From: Anaeramoeba flamelloides
Taxonomy: Eukaryota > Metamonada > Anaeramoebidae
Assembly: GCA_027625915.1 (NCBI GenBank)
Contig: JANTQA010000012.1
Location: forward strand, 16,454,501 to 16,518,500
DNA length: 64,000 bases
Direction of reading: 5' to 3'
Shown piece by piece: positions 30,991 through 42,347 of the stretch (the stretch's first letter is position 1; every line of letters begins with the position of its first letter). The position numbers and the translations under genes were made by a program. The notes below the pieces were generated by a model. That model saw only the letters and a program-made list of their open reading frames with translations, was not told the origin of the DNA and did no database searches.

Positions 30991-32730
30991 TAGGGTCGAT
31001 TAATTTTCACTCTATTTCTGGAATCGCTGTATTAATTATTAGAAAGGGTTTGTGATTTTGTCTTTTTTTTTTTAGTTCTTTTTGATTTCCCTTGAATTAA
31101 ATATCCCATTCGTGACTAAGAGGAGAGTGTCTCCTCAAATTGTACGTGGAACAACAAGAATCTATGCCAAAGGTATCTCACATGCTTTTTTGGGATTTTT
31201 TTTTTGTTTGGATCATTTCTCTCAAAACACAATTTGTTGTATCAAGAGAAATTGGGTTGAGGTTTGTGTTGTCTAGGGTTGGAAAATTTTTTCATGAAAG
31301 AATCTTATCCGAAATTAAAATTTGCGAAAATTAATCATTTTTTTTCTTTTTAAAAAATAAAAATTCTTTGTTAGTTGAGAAAAAAGGATCTTTTGTTTTG
31401 AGGAAATGGATTTTTAGAGGATATAATACAGTACTAAAATACTCCATTGTCGCCACGACTTAAAAGGTGTTCATGTAATATAATAACAAAGAATTGATCA
31501 CCCAAAATTTTCACTTTTCTCCTTATTGACCTTTTAGATGACAATTGCAAACCTTCTCATCTTAACTCACATATCCAAAAATAAACCAAAGAAACTCCCA
31601 AACAAGACCACATGGTTTGTCACTTCGGTAAAAATCAAAAATTTCCCCAAAAGCTGTTTTTTCGCAACCTTCTTTCTCATTTCGAGACACGACACTACAA
31701 GGAAAAAAAATAAACACCTAAAATTCAAAGTTAGCCAAAAATACACAATGAATTTTAGTTAGGTTTTTTTTATTAATTATTTTTACAAAGTTATCATAAT
31801 TTTATATAATCAAAAAAAGGATAGTTATTAAACTCATGAAAATACAAATACCCCCCTTTTCAAAAATACAGACTTTTTTAAAAAAACCTATTTTTGGGGT
31901 ATTTTTTAATTCAAAAAAGTTACAATGAACAAACTTTTGATTGAACTTTAAGATTCAAAAAAGAATAAATGTTAAAAAAATTTGCAGAAAAAAATTGGGA
32001 ATGTATATAAAAATCCAAACATGGAAAAAATTAAAATGATAAAAAATATTCCAAAAACAGAAAAAAAAAACATTTTTTCAATTTAATTTATCAATATCTT
32101 TTGATTGAAATATTTTGTGCTATTTTAAAATTTAAAAATATTATTCTTTTGGGACAATTCAAAAAATATTTGAAAATAATCTCTCTACTAAGTCAAATAA
32201 AAATTTCAAAAATTTTACAATTAAAAATGAAAAAAATATTACTGAAAAATTTCATTTTTTTTTAAATTCCCATTATTATCTATTAAAGTTGTAAACATTT
32301 TTGAAACTTGTTATATATAATAGTGTTTATTATCTTAGTGTATTTAAAAAATACAAAATTTAGAGATTTTTTTGAAAAATCATTATCCTTGTCATGGTGT
32401 ATAGAAAAAGTTATGAAAAAAAATGTCATTTTTTAAGTAGATCTAGTTGAAGAAAAATTTCTGAGATTTGGTAAATCTCAGAACCCTCTTTTTTTACACA
32501 CACCATCTAATTTATATTGCAAAAGTAGTTCTTAAATTTTAACAAGGCTTTGAAAAAAAGTATTTTGATAATTTTTTGAAATTTATTGGTTGGGTTGTTT
32601 TTCTCATATTTTTTTGGTTAAAAAAAATTGAAAAAATTGATTAGAAACCTTAGCCCGCTAAAACCATTATATTATCTTCAAGTTTAAAATACTTATTCAT
32701 ATTATTTTGGAATGAAGTGTATTTTTTCTA
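30991..32730. repeat. Repeat-rich non-coding region, second copy of the 17391-17718 family
   Basis: The stretch 31500-31700 matches 17391-17575 (GACCTTTTAGATGACAA, ACATATCCAAAAATAAA, GCAACCTTCTTTCTCATTTC). The related tail at 32459-32540 (hairpin CTGAGATTTGGTAAATCTCAG, then AAGTAGTTCTTAA) is displaced by about 740 bp of other AT-rich sequence, probably an insertion. A more complex stretch at 31080-31280 contains a short GAGGAGA...TCTCCTC hairpin. I could not assign it. Confidence 0.45.
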
Positions 32731-33209
32731 CTGTTGTCAAAATAAAGTGTGCAAAAAAATTTGATTCGTGTATCAAAATAAAAAGTGTTTTGTTGTTTTG
32801 TTATAGAACACCTATAAATCAACCAATCAAAGAAACTGATAATAAACCCTAAATAAATATGGTATTTGTTTCTTAAAGTCCTATTATATAAAAACAAATT
32901 TTAAAAAAGAAAGATCAAATGACAAATTTATCTCGAAAAATTGAGTAAATTTTTATGAAAATTTAAATCATCAAAAAAACAAAAAAATTCATAAAAATTG
33001 AGAATATTATGGAAAATTTTCAACTATTTGCATGAATAATTTAAATTTTACTGAAAATATCCAGAACTTTACTTTCAAAATTGATTTGAACTTGGGTATA
33101 CTATTGGGTAATAAATTGGATGTTCCATTGGAACAAGAAGAAAAAAAAGCATGAATAATATTTTGAAGCACTGATTTTAGTCTTTTAGCATGCATTATTT
33201 TGATCTCTG
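32731..33209 (-). mobile_element. 479 bp Tc1/mariner-type MITE, copy 1, left of eL8
   Basis: TA at 32729-32730 and 33210-33211. The right end GCATGCATTATTTTGATCTC and the left end CTGTTGTCAAAATAAAGTGT are imperfect inverted repeats of the CAGTGATCAAAATAATGCGT type. The interior aligns in reverse complement with 35896-36374. Both copies are exactly 479 bp. Confidence 0.8.
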
Positions 33210-33673
33210 TAGTAATCTATTTTTGAATATTTATAAGTTTATTATATAAGTGTATTTTGGTACCTAATCTTTCACAGATAATAGTATTTCAATCTTCTTC
33301 AACGGAAAGTGATTTTTTCAAAATTGAAAATATGTTGGGATTTTCAACTTAGCAAAATGAGAAAAAAGATCATAACTTTGAAAATAAATAGTTCATGTCA
33401 TACAATTAATATAAAACTTTAGTTTGGTATTATAGCCATTAAATTTTAACATTATTTTCCAACGATAAGATGTTGTAATAATTGATTTAATATATTTATC
33501 TTTTTATGATAAGATTCATTTTCTGTTACTACTCAGTAAACCCTTAAATTGTTTTCTCCAAAAGAAAAATAAAAACACCACAATTAGAAATTACTTTTTG
33601 GAATCGCCTTAGAATAAATTGTTTAATATGGAGTTTTTATTTTTTTTTGATTTTCTTAAAATAATTTTTCACT

Positions 33674-35228
33674 ATGGTTTGTTTTTTTTTAATCTTTTCT
33701 TTTTAGATTTCATAAACAAAAATTGATAAGCACCACTAAATTGTTGTTCGGTAAATCTTTAAAATCACTTTTATAACTTTCTAAAAAAAAAAATAGTCGA
33801 GTAAAAGTAAGCAAGCAAGACAAAAAAAAAACCAACCTAAAAAACAAAAAGGAAAAGGAAGAAAAGGAAAGAAAAAACAAAAGAAAGTTGACAAATTCGC
33901 CAAGGTATATTCTAAACAAAAGAAGGCTGCACCAGTAAGAGATCTCTATCAAGTCATGAGATGGCCAAAATATATCAAAATCCAAAGACAAAGAAAGGTT
34001 CTCATGAAAAGACTTCGTGTTCCACCTGCAATTAACCAATTCACAAACACACTTGAAAGAAACACTGCTTATCAACTCTTTACTTTACTTTCCAAATATT
34101 CTCCAGAAACTAAAAAACAAAAGAAGACTAGACTCCAAAAAGTTGCCGAATCTAAAGTAATTGGTGATAATGTTAAATCAAAAAAACCACTTACAGTTAA
34201 ATATGGAATTAACCATGTCACCTCTCTTGTTGAAAGAAAAAAAGCTAAACTCGTTATTATTGCCCATGATGTTGATCCAATCGAAGTATGCTTTTTCATA
34301 ATTTTTTTTTTATTTTCTGTTTTGCTTTTTGAATTTTTTTTTTTTTTATTTTTGAAATTTTGTTTTGTTTCTTTTTGTTGGTGATAAAATTTTCAAAATA
34401 ATTTAACACTTTTCACCTCAGTTCTTTAATGAAAACCAATATCAGTTATACATACCCAAACTGTATTACAACTCATTCTCTCATTTCATTTTAGATTCTA
34501 ATTGTGAAATGAGGTCAAAAAAAAGTGTTTAATTTTATTTTCAATAACAAATCTTACTAATTCACTAGGTTTCTCTACAAAACACTATTTCGTTCTCAAC
34601 TCCGACCGAACAATTAATTGCATTACCTTTTTTTTTTTATTTCAAAAAATAATAAAAAACGAAAAACAAAAACAAAAAAACAAAAAACAAAAAACAAAAA
34701 ACAAAAAACAAAAAACAAAAAAACAAAAAAACAAAAAAACAAAAAAACAAAAAAACAAAAAAACAATTAAAGCTCGTTGTTTGGCTACCAGCTTTATGTA
34801 GAAAAATGGGAATCCCATACTGTATTGTCAAAGGAAAAGCAAGACTTGGAAAAGTTGTACACAAAAAAACTGCCACAGCATTAGCCTTAACTGATGTTAA
34901 ACAACAAGACAAGAATGCCTTTGCCAAGATCATCGATATCTGTATGCCTAAATTTAATGACAATGTCGAAACAAGAACCAAATGGGGCGGTGGTGTTCTT
35001 AGCTCCAAAGCTCGTAAAGCCATTGAAAAGAATCTTGAATCTTCTCAATTGTCGAAGAAACTTATGCAAGAACAAAAAATAAGAGAAAGAATCATCAAAG
35101 AAAAACTTGAACAACAAAGATTAGAAGAAGAAGCACAAAAGAAGAAAGAAGAAGAAGCCAAAAACGGAAAACCAGAAGCAGATAAGACAGAAGAAAAAAA
35201 GAATAATAAAAAACAAACCAAGAAATAA
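33674..35228 (+). CDS. 60S ribosomal protein eL8 (L7a)
   Basis: Ribosomal protein eL8, formerly L7a, a large-subunit RNA-binding protein of the L7Ae superfamily. Exon 33797-34285 encodes the hallmark [28 protein letters not shown], then [20 protein letters not shown] donor GTATGC at 34286 and an acceptor AG at 34771-34772 join it in phase to exon 34773-35228, starting [20 protein letters not shown] and [12 protein letters not shown]. The first-exon frame has no ATG after the stop at 33794-33796. The best start is ATG at 33674 followed directly by a donor GTTTGT and a 120 bp intron ending AATAG at 33796, giving about 315 residues. Animal eL8 has 266. The surplus is a K/E/Q-rich tail after [20 protein letters not shown] ([20 protein letters not shown] onward). 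Family identity is certain; the start is inference. Confidence 0.92.
34286..34772 (+). other. eL8 second intron with hairpin and ACAAAAAA repeats
   Basis: A 487 bp intron with GTATGC donor and TTAAAG acceptor. Its centre (about 34389-34540) folds as a long imperfect hairpin: TTTAACACTTTTCACCTCA at the left pairs with TGAGGT...AAAAGTGTTT at the right, with an inner stem CTCATTTCA/TGAAATGAG. Next come a TACTAAT-CACTAG stretch at 34555-34568 that looks like a branch site plus acceptor, and about 100 bp of 7-8 bp CAAAAAA(A) tandem units up to the real acceptor. The hairpin could be an intron-encoded RNA or a miniature transposon. I see no clear C/D or H/ACA boxes. Confidence 0.6.
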
Positions 35229-35895
35229 TTCGCCTCCAAGGAGAAATATTTTATTTCAAATCTTACTAATTAAAAATTGTTTTGGACGAGAAATATATTC
35301 TTTATCAGATATTAAAAAAAAAAAAAAAAAAAAAAACAAATCACAAAATATCATGCTATCTTTGAGTATTTTTTTTGTTTTTTAACCTCAGGTTATTGAT
35401 TATTTATTCAGAAAATAAAAACAAAAAAAAATTAAAATTACATAGAAAATGATCTAAATAAATATAAATTTTTATTATCCAATTTTGAATTATTTGGGAT
35501 TAATTAATTACTTCTTTTGTTTTCATAAAGATCACTTACAATTTATGACATTTAAAAAAACCATTTTCAAAGATCTCCATAATTTCAAAATCTTATTGTA
35601 AATATTGAAACTCTTAGAGTGCTTAACATAAGCGTTTGGGAAAAAAAGTTCAACACAATTTTTAATTGGTAACATTAACAGAAATCACAGAAATCACAGA
35701 AACCTGAAAATGAAAAGTAAAAACAATTTATACAAGAAACAAGAAATGGCTAAAGACAAAATGGAGGATATAACACAATAACAGTTTTTCTATTACTTTT
35801 TTTTGGATGGGGGGTTTTATTAGAGGTTTTGATCGTAACCTATATTATCATGATATTAACATTAATTCACGTTAATATTAAAAAAATTGCTAATA
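35229..35895. other. 3' flank of eL8
   Basis: Non-coding. The 3' UTR repeats the 15-mer CAAATCTTACTAATT (35257-35271) that also occurs inside the second intron. There is an A24 run at 35313-35336 and two ATCACAGAA units near 35684-35703. Confidence 0.45.
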
Positions 35896-36374
35896 CAGTG
35901 ATCAAAATAATGCGTGCCCAAAGACTATAATCCGTGTTTTAAAATAAAATCCGTGCTTTTTTATCTTCTTGTACCAAGGCAACATCCAATCTACTACCCA
36001 ATTGTATACCTAAGTTCAAATCAATTTTGAAAGTAAAGGTCTGGTTATTTGTCTGAATAATTTAAATTATTTATGCAAATTGTTGAAAAATTTCCATAAT
36101 ATTCACAATTTTTTTGAATTTTTTTATTTTTTTGATGATAATAATTTTCATAAAAATTTATCTATTTTTTTTGAGATAAATTTTGCAATTTGATCCTTCA
36201 TTTTTAGAATTTCTTTTTAAATAATAGAACTTTTTGAAACCAACATCATATTTTTTTCGGGTTTATTATTGGTTTCTTGGATTGGTTAATGTATAGATCT
36301 TCTATAACAAAAAAACACGCTTTTTATTTTGAAACACGCATTAAATTTTTTTGTATGCTTTATTTTGACTACAG
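35896..36374 (+). mobile_element. 479 bp Tc1/mariner-type MITE, copy 2, right of eL8
   Basis: TA at 35894-35895 and 36375-36376; ends CAGTGATCAAAATAATGCGT and TTATTTTGACTACAG. It is inverted relative to 32731-33209, with interior matches including ATTGTATACCTAAGTTCAAA and TCATAAAAATTTATCT. The two copies bracket the eL8 gene, 2.7 kb apart. Confidence 0.8.
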
Positions 36375-36376
36375 TA

Positions 36377-37565
36377 GTCCAACTTTATCACGAAAAATCA
36401 TCAAATCGCGATATTCCGTATTATCACAATAAAATAATTATCGCCAAAAAAATGAAAAATTATTTTTTTGATTTGAAATCACCTTCAAAAAATCTCTTAA
36501 CTTTTACAAAGCATTGAGACTTTTACAACACTTTTCCCATTTAAAAATGTTAGAAAGTGTTTTCAATGATCGTGAATTGTCTTCAAGTGTTTGAAAGTTC
36601 TGAAAGGCAGAAAACTTTTTGAAAAGGCCATGCGTTTGTTTTCAGTGGAAAAAAAAACTTTTTTTAATTCATTTTTTTTTAAAAAAATATAAAATCTCAA
36701 AAAAATTTTATGATCAAACAAATAATGACCCATTTCAACCATGTACTAGAATATAAAATAGATGTGTTTTTTAAAAAATGGAGTTTATACCTTCATAAGT
36801 GAAATAACCAAAAAGAATAAAGAGTGATTTTCCTTCTTATTGGTGATCGATCAAACAAAAACCTTTAAGATCTAATTGTTTTTTCTGTCCAATACAAAGA
36901 TATGAGAAGAAGAAGAAGAAGAAGAAAAGAAAATATATGGACAGGAAATCTTAATAATTGGTGTTAATGCTCTTAGGTTCGAGTGAAAGCTTTTGAAAAG
37001 TTTACCTAACCTTCCAGATTCCATAGAATCTTGAAAATGTTTTAACCCAAGGACACATTCTTTAAAGAACGGATAAAGGGTTCGTTGTTTTAGAAGGTCT
37101 TTTATTCAACACAATTCACAACACCACAATTGACGGAGAAAATATTTATTTATATATTGTTGTTATAATAGTTGTTGATCTAAAAGGATAGTAAGGTTTG
37201 TCAATCAAACCAAAAAAAAAAATACAATAAAACTCTTTGATCTGATCCTTGATTGAACCCAGTATCTTTTTTGTTGTTTTTTTAAAGAATAACTTTTTTT
37301 CACATATACTCTTTTTTGATCAAAACAACATTACTCTTTTTAATAATATTACTAAATTAGCCCAAAAACACATCAATTATTATATCAAAATTACTTTTTT
37401 CTCCCTGTATTTAGGTATCTATCATGATTTTTAAATAATTATCGCGATTTTTATTGAATATCTCTATTTGTTATATTATCGCGATAATATTGAATATGGC
37501 GATTTTGTAAAATATCGCGATTTGAAGGAAATTATGGAGATTTTTGCAACTTTATCGTGAATTAA
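36377..37565. repeat. Region bounded by TCGCGA-rich clusters
   Basis: It starts GTCCAACTTTATCACGA and has AAATCGCGATATT at about 36402-36414. Near the other border are three more ATCGCGAT sites (37440-37525), a GGCGATTTT and CAACTTTATCGTGA. CGCG is exceptionally rare elsewhere in the window. The borders share CAACTTTATC in direct orientation. It may be a decayed Tc1-like element of about 1.2 kb. A GAA microsatellite lies at about 36904-36930. Confidence 0.45.
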
Positions 37566-39633
37566 GCATAGATCTCATCAAAACATCTATTGATTGATCT
37601 ATCATTAAAAATTTGTTCAAAGGCTCGACTATTTTTTTAATCTCCAAAGCCAACTTTAACAATTTTGATAATAAAGTAGATCAAAATGATTTTTGTTAAT
37701 TTGATCGAAAAAATTTTCATGAATTTTTGAAATAAAAATAGGAAAAAATTTTCTATTCTTTTAATTGATTTTACTTTTTATTTTCAGGTTTCTGCCATTT
37801 CTATAAGGTTGCCAATTAAGAATTGAGTTGTACTTTTTTTCCCGTTTTGCTTATTTTTTCTCAAATTGTAAGATCATGGGACTATTTATTACAATTAAAA
37901 AACTTTCTAGATTTGATTATTAGAGATTCACTAGAGTCTTACAATATGCGAAAAAACCAAAATTAACAATAAAAAGTAAAAAATAGTAATAAACACCTGT
38001 TTAATGATTGTATTTTTTTTTTAAGCCAGCTCAACAACTGTGTAACTAAAAACGATATGTAAAAAGGGGTTAGATATAAATCTTAATCTTTTAAAAAAAT
38101 TATCAAAGTTCAAGACTTCGAATTTATAAAAAAAAACATCAGAATATTTTATCAAATGTCACCTTATCGTTTGAATTAGACCAATAATGTGACAAAACCG
38201 TATTATTAAATTTATTTTATATTTTTTCATTAGAAATCATTCCCATTATTCAATTTAAAAACGTAAGAAGTGAAGAAATACAGTAAATAATTATTTTGCT
38301 CTCTTTTTGAAATCCTTGAAATAAACTAGAGATTAACTATTCCATTGATAAATAATTACCTAAACACCAAAAAATGATCTTATTAGTTACTTCTTATTTT
38401 TACACTTTACCGAATTTCAATATATTGTTTTAATCCTTGGGGTGAAACAATTCTCTCTTCAAAAGTCTACTTTCAATAAAATCTAAAAAAAAAATATATA
38501 AATTTTTAACGTTTCAGAAAACACTTTAAATTGATATTATTAATTTATATAACGTGGGAAAATTCATCAAAAGGGTTATTTTTACTTCATACTTTTCTTA
38601 TAATATTGATTTTTATTTAACTATTTTTCTAATAAAAAGACACCGAAAAAACTAAGAATTATTCATAATTGAATGTAATTAATTTTAATGTCATTCAAAA
38701 ATTTAAGAAACTCTTTATGAAAAAACACATAAATGAAAATTTAAAACAAATTAAAACACGACAATAAAAAATTAAAATTAAATATTTTAAAAATTGATAT
38801 ACTCTTCTATTTGAAATGAGAAATCTCATTTTGTAAATTGTTCTGGAAAAAATTATAAAATTAATAAAAACTGTTGAACAAGGTGAATTGGGAAAAAATT
38901 CTTTACTTTTGATTGAAAAAACTTTACACTTCAAACTTTTGTTTTTTAAAGTTTCATATTCAATATAAAGTCGTAATTCATCCGGAATTTTGTTGGAATT
39001 GTATTTTACTTTATTTTATTTTTTCTTTGTTCCATACACCAATCCAAGAATTGTCTTTCGAAACTCCTATATCTAGCTCATTCGAAATAAAACAAAAATT
39101 ATTTCAATTTTAATAATTAAAGGTAGATTATTTTCCAAATGGTTTCTTCTTATCTTGTTTGTTTGATTTTCCAACTGTTCAAAACTCCTAAATAAAAAAA
39201 CAAAAATTAAAAAAATGAATAGTTAAAGTGAAAAGCACTAATAAGTAATTATATTATTTACAATTGAATTCAATCGTATTAGTGATTTGAGAGGTTTTTC
39301 CAATTGTTTGAAAAAGATTTTTGATAAAAAAATAAACTGAAAATGTTGTTATAAATTATACAAGTTGATTATTTCTATTGTTTTGAAAATTCAAATCATA
39401 TATAATAAATTTAATATTTAGTTCTTTCTATTTTTTTTTTTAATTAGGGAAGAAAAATAATTATCTTTTGTAATGATCTTCTAACAGAGTCAATTTTTTT
39501 AAAAATTGTTTCCATTCCTAGGAAGGTAATATATTATTTGAAATGAAAATAAAATAAAAAAATTTTTTCTGTTGATTAAATCCCAGGTATTCTTGGACAA
39601 AACAGGAAAAGAGTAATAAAACATTTTGGAATA
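37566..39633. other. Non-coding AT-rich stretch
   Basis: I see no gene or repeat family here. Small frames at 38695-38934 and 38913-39113 are low-complexity chance frames. Confidence 0.4.
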
Positions 39634-39830
39634 TAGTCAGTTCTACTTTTAAGACACAAAATTTCAAAGAAATTTAAGGCACAAAAAAAACCTCAAATTA
39701 AGATACATTTTTTGGAATTGTATTCTATACAAATTATTTTACTCAAATTTGAATTCTGTGCCTGAATTTGTTTCTATCTTCACACCTTAAATTTGTTTGA
39801 ATGCTTTTCTCTTAAAAGTGTAACTGACTT
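39634..39830. mobile_element. ~198 bp palindromic mariner MITE, diverged copy
   Basis: Flanked by TA; reads AGTCAGTTCTACTTTTAAGA at the left and CTTAAAAGTGTAACTGACTT at the right, with GAAATTTAAGGCACAAAAAA inside. It is more diverged than the copies at 19.5-20.1 and 63.5 kb. Confidence 0.75.
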
Positions 39831-40141
39831 TAAGTAAGAATTCCATTTTATTCCAACAAAAAAAAAAGGCCCCAAAAGCTAATAAATTGGATGTGGTATT
39901 AATATATATATATATATACCCCATTTCAAAAATTTTTACTCACCTGAAATGATAAATTGAAGATGTATATATATATATATATATATCATTTAGTATTCAA
40001 GAACAAAAAATAATTAAATCTGATTTGTAATTACTTTTGAAATCATTCTAAATATCTAATAACCTGAGATATTAAAAATTAAAAAAAAATAAAACCAAAA
40101 ACTCAAAAAAAAGTGAGTTACAATTTTTGAAATGTGTATTA

Positions 40142-40630
40142 GAGCAGTGAAAAAAATACCGGACATGAAAAAAATCCCGGACAAGATTTTTAATTGTGAA
40201 TATTAGTAAAATTATTGTTTAATTTCATTTATTTACAATCAAATTCCTTTTTTTAAGAATCCAACTTATTCAATTATAACCCCCCCCCACTTATTAGAAT
40301 GATGATTGATGAAATCACACTTGTTCAAAACACCATTCAATCAATCAAAAAACAAGAAGAAAAATTATCATTTTCCAAACGTTAGTAAACCTCTATAAAA
40401 CTCGATTTTTTTTCAAAAAAAGTTGATCAACATTAGGCTATCAAACAATTACTTGAGTATTCTAGAGACACCTTACTTTGATGGACTTTAGGTAGGTTTA
40501 TTACTAATCTGATAAAAAAATTGGTTATTTATAATAAGGATTCAATTGAAATTATACAAAAATTTTACTAATAATCACAATTAAAAATCATGTCCGGGAT
40601 TTTTTTCATGTCCGGTATTTTTTTCCCAAC
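40142..40630 (+). mobile_element. 489 bp TA-flanked MITE with CCGGACATG ends
   Basis: Inserted at TA (40140-40141, 40631-40632). The left arm has AAAAAAATACCGGACATGAA and CCCGGACA, followed by ATTTTTAATTGTGA; the right arm mirrors this (TCATGTCCGGGATTTTTTTC). A diverged inverted copy is at 45790-46281. The interior includes C10 at about 40281. Confidence 0.8.
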
Positions 40631-40918
40631 TATACATATTTTTTATTACTGAACTTTCACTGCAAAAAAAAGTTTAACAACAAGATTTTTGTCTTATAAT
40701 TAAATTCATTTTAAAAGACATTATATTGTCTCAATTTTTTAAGTGATTATTTGTCTTTTCGAAGATCTTTTTTATTTCGACATGATCTTTTGCAAAAAAA
40801 AAAAGAAAAAAATCTAACAAAAAAATAAATCAAAAAAAAACAAAAGAAAAACAAAAATTTGCAAAATTAATAAAAATGATTCTGATCCAAAAATTTGAAA
40901 ATATATTTTTGATATGTA

Positions 40919-41950
40919 AACTCAATTCCAAAAAATGGGACACAAAAAAAAATTATATTAATAAAAATATACTCCAAAATACATGATACTTGAACTTAAA
41001 AATAATAAAAGACCCGAAAATATTTAATTAATACTATTTATATATTTTATAGTAAATTTAAAATTCAATTCGAAAAAACAAAAAGAAAAAATAAAAAAAA
41101 GTATGCCTCCATTTTTGGAACACGGTTACCAAAAAATCCATTTTTATTGAAAGAAAAATTAATAAAAACTATTAATTGATTCAGCCTGTCTTTTGATAAC
41201 TAAATCTATCCTTTTAAATATAGAGTTTACTAATTATCTTAGGTTTCCCAACTCAAAGTATTTCATACATTAGTGAAAATTTTAAAAATTCTTCTTCGTT
41301 TTTTGGTTACAATTTTTCAGTTTAGTATCCATAAATTCCCAATTGGATTTAAATCTTGTGGAATTGGGGGACAAGGGTCCAGAACATTACATCCCCGATT
41401 TAAGTAAGTTTGAGTTTTTTTTTGAAGTATGTGGACAAGCTCCATCCTTTTGGAAAATCCATTTCAACTCACAAAATTCTGAATTAGCGAGTTGAATTTC
41501 CTTTGATTTTTTTGATAATATCATTAATAATATATTCAGTATCCATACTTCCATTAATAATAATAAGTTTTGTTTGTAGGCGATGTTTCCTAGCACACCA
41601 TATCATGATTTTTTTACAAAAAAATTTTTTCTTGATAAAAAAAGAATCTTTTTTCTTTTTGAGAGAAAAAAAAAATTTTTTTTTTGTGATCAGAATGAAA
41701 ACTTTTAAATTTCATTTTAAAGTGATTTTGAGATTTTCGAAAAGTTTTGAAAAAAAAAGAATCCAAAAAAAATCAAAAAAATTATTGAAAATCAAAAATC
41801 AAAAAATAATGAAAAAAAATGATAAATAATTAACTTTAAAATTATTTACATTGATTGTTAATATCTAATGTTTCTATTTAAGAGTCAAATATCACTTTTC
41901 TTGGAATTAAATTGATTTTGAAGGTGTGCCCCAATTTTTGGAATTGAGTT
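40919..41950 (-). mobile_element. 1.03 kb Tc1/mariner transposon relic
   Basis: TA at 40917-40918 and 41951-41952 flank inverted ends AACTCAATTCCAAAAAATGG and (reverse-complemented) AACTCAATTCCAAAAATTGG. The minus strand carries decayed Tc1/mariner transposase sequence. It is an insertion into the 624 bp family member, so it is the younger of the two. Confidence 0.8.
41310..41830 (-). pseudogene. Tc1/mariner DDE transposase remnant
   Basis: On the minus strand, residues WIFQKDGACPHTSKKN (about 41420-41470) match the second catalytic block of Tc1/mariner transposases (usually FQQDNAPCHTS). QDLNPIGNLW, about 41330-41360, matches the third block (SPDLNPIENLW). Upstream, MDTEYIINDI resembles the G-x-M-x-x-x-x-Y-x-x-I-L segment. 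The blocks are in more than one phase with interruptions between them, so it is not functional. Length left of about 170 codons against ~340 for a full enzyme. Confidence 0.8.
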
Positions 41951-42021
41951 TATATAGAACAAACCCTCAAAACAACTTCCATTAACTTTATAAATTGTGT
42001 CAAAATTTTTGAAAAATAGTT

Positions 42022-42347
42022 TAGTACACTTCCAAAACTCGGTACTTATTGTTCTTGAGGCCAGGCTGCAAAAACAGAGCTTAATTAACTTAAAAATGAT
42101 TTTTTAGAAAAAAAAAAAAAAAAAAAGAAAGAAAGAATTCTTGATCATATTCAAATATATAAATATAATAAAATTTCTGAATTTATTGTTATTCTTAAAA
42201 AGTCAGATTATTATCATTTTTAATTAATCATTTGTTTTTTTTAATTATTTTCTTTTTCATTTCTTGAAATAATTTCTATAAATAGATTAAGAGAGGAAAA
42301 TATTAAGAATAAAAAAGTTAATTCAACTAACTAACGAAAGAAAAGCA
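42022..42347. other. 3' flank of the methionyl-tRNA synthetase gene
   Basis: AT-rich with a poly-A/AAAG run at about 42109-42135. Nothing is recognisable. Confidence 0.4.

Larger units (their letters stand above)
39919..42021. mobile_element. ~624 bp family copy 3, carrying two nested transposons
   Basis: It has TA at 39917-39918 and 42022-42023, and ends like those at 16236 and 23047. Its own sequence resumes after each insertion: CAATTTTTGAAATGTGTA then CATATTTTTTATTACTGAAC, and ATATTTTTGATATG then GAACAAACCCTCAAAACAAC. Without the insertions it is about 580 bp. A (TA)n run lies at 39968-39985. Confidence 0.75.

Noticed and set aside
31082-31334. Overlapping frames with KRRVSPQIVRGTTRIYAKG, reminiscent of a transposase helix-turn-helix
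   Set aside because: Resemblance is weak and no catalytic blocks or terminal repeats could be tied to it.
33956-34384. eL8 frame taken as starting at 33956 and ending at 34384
   Set aside because: The first ATG of the open frame is internal to the conserved protein, and the final part is intron read-through after DVDPIE.
36977-37010. Possible tRNA from GGTTCGAGT
   Set aside because: No acceptor or anticodon stem could be built around it. No other stretch in the window folds as a tRNA either.
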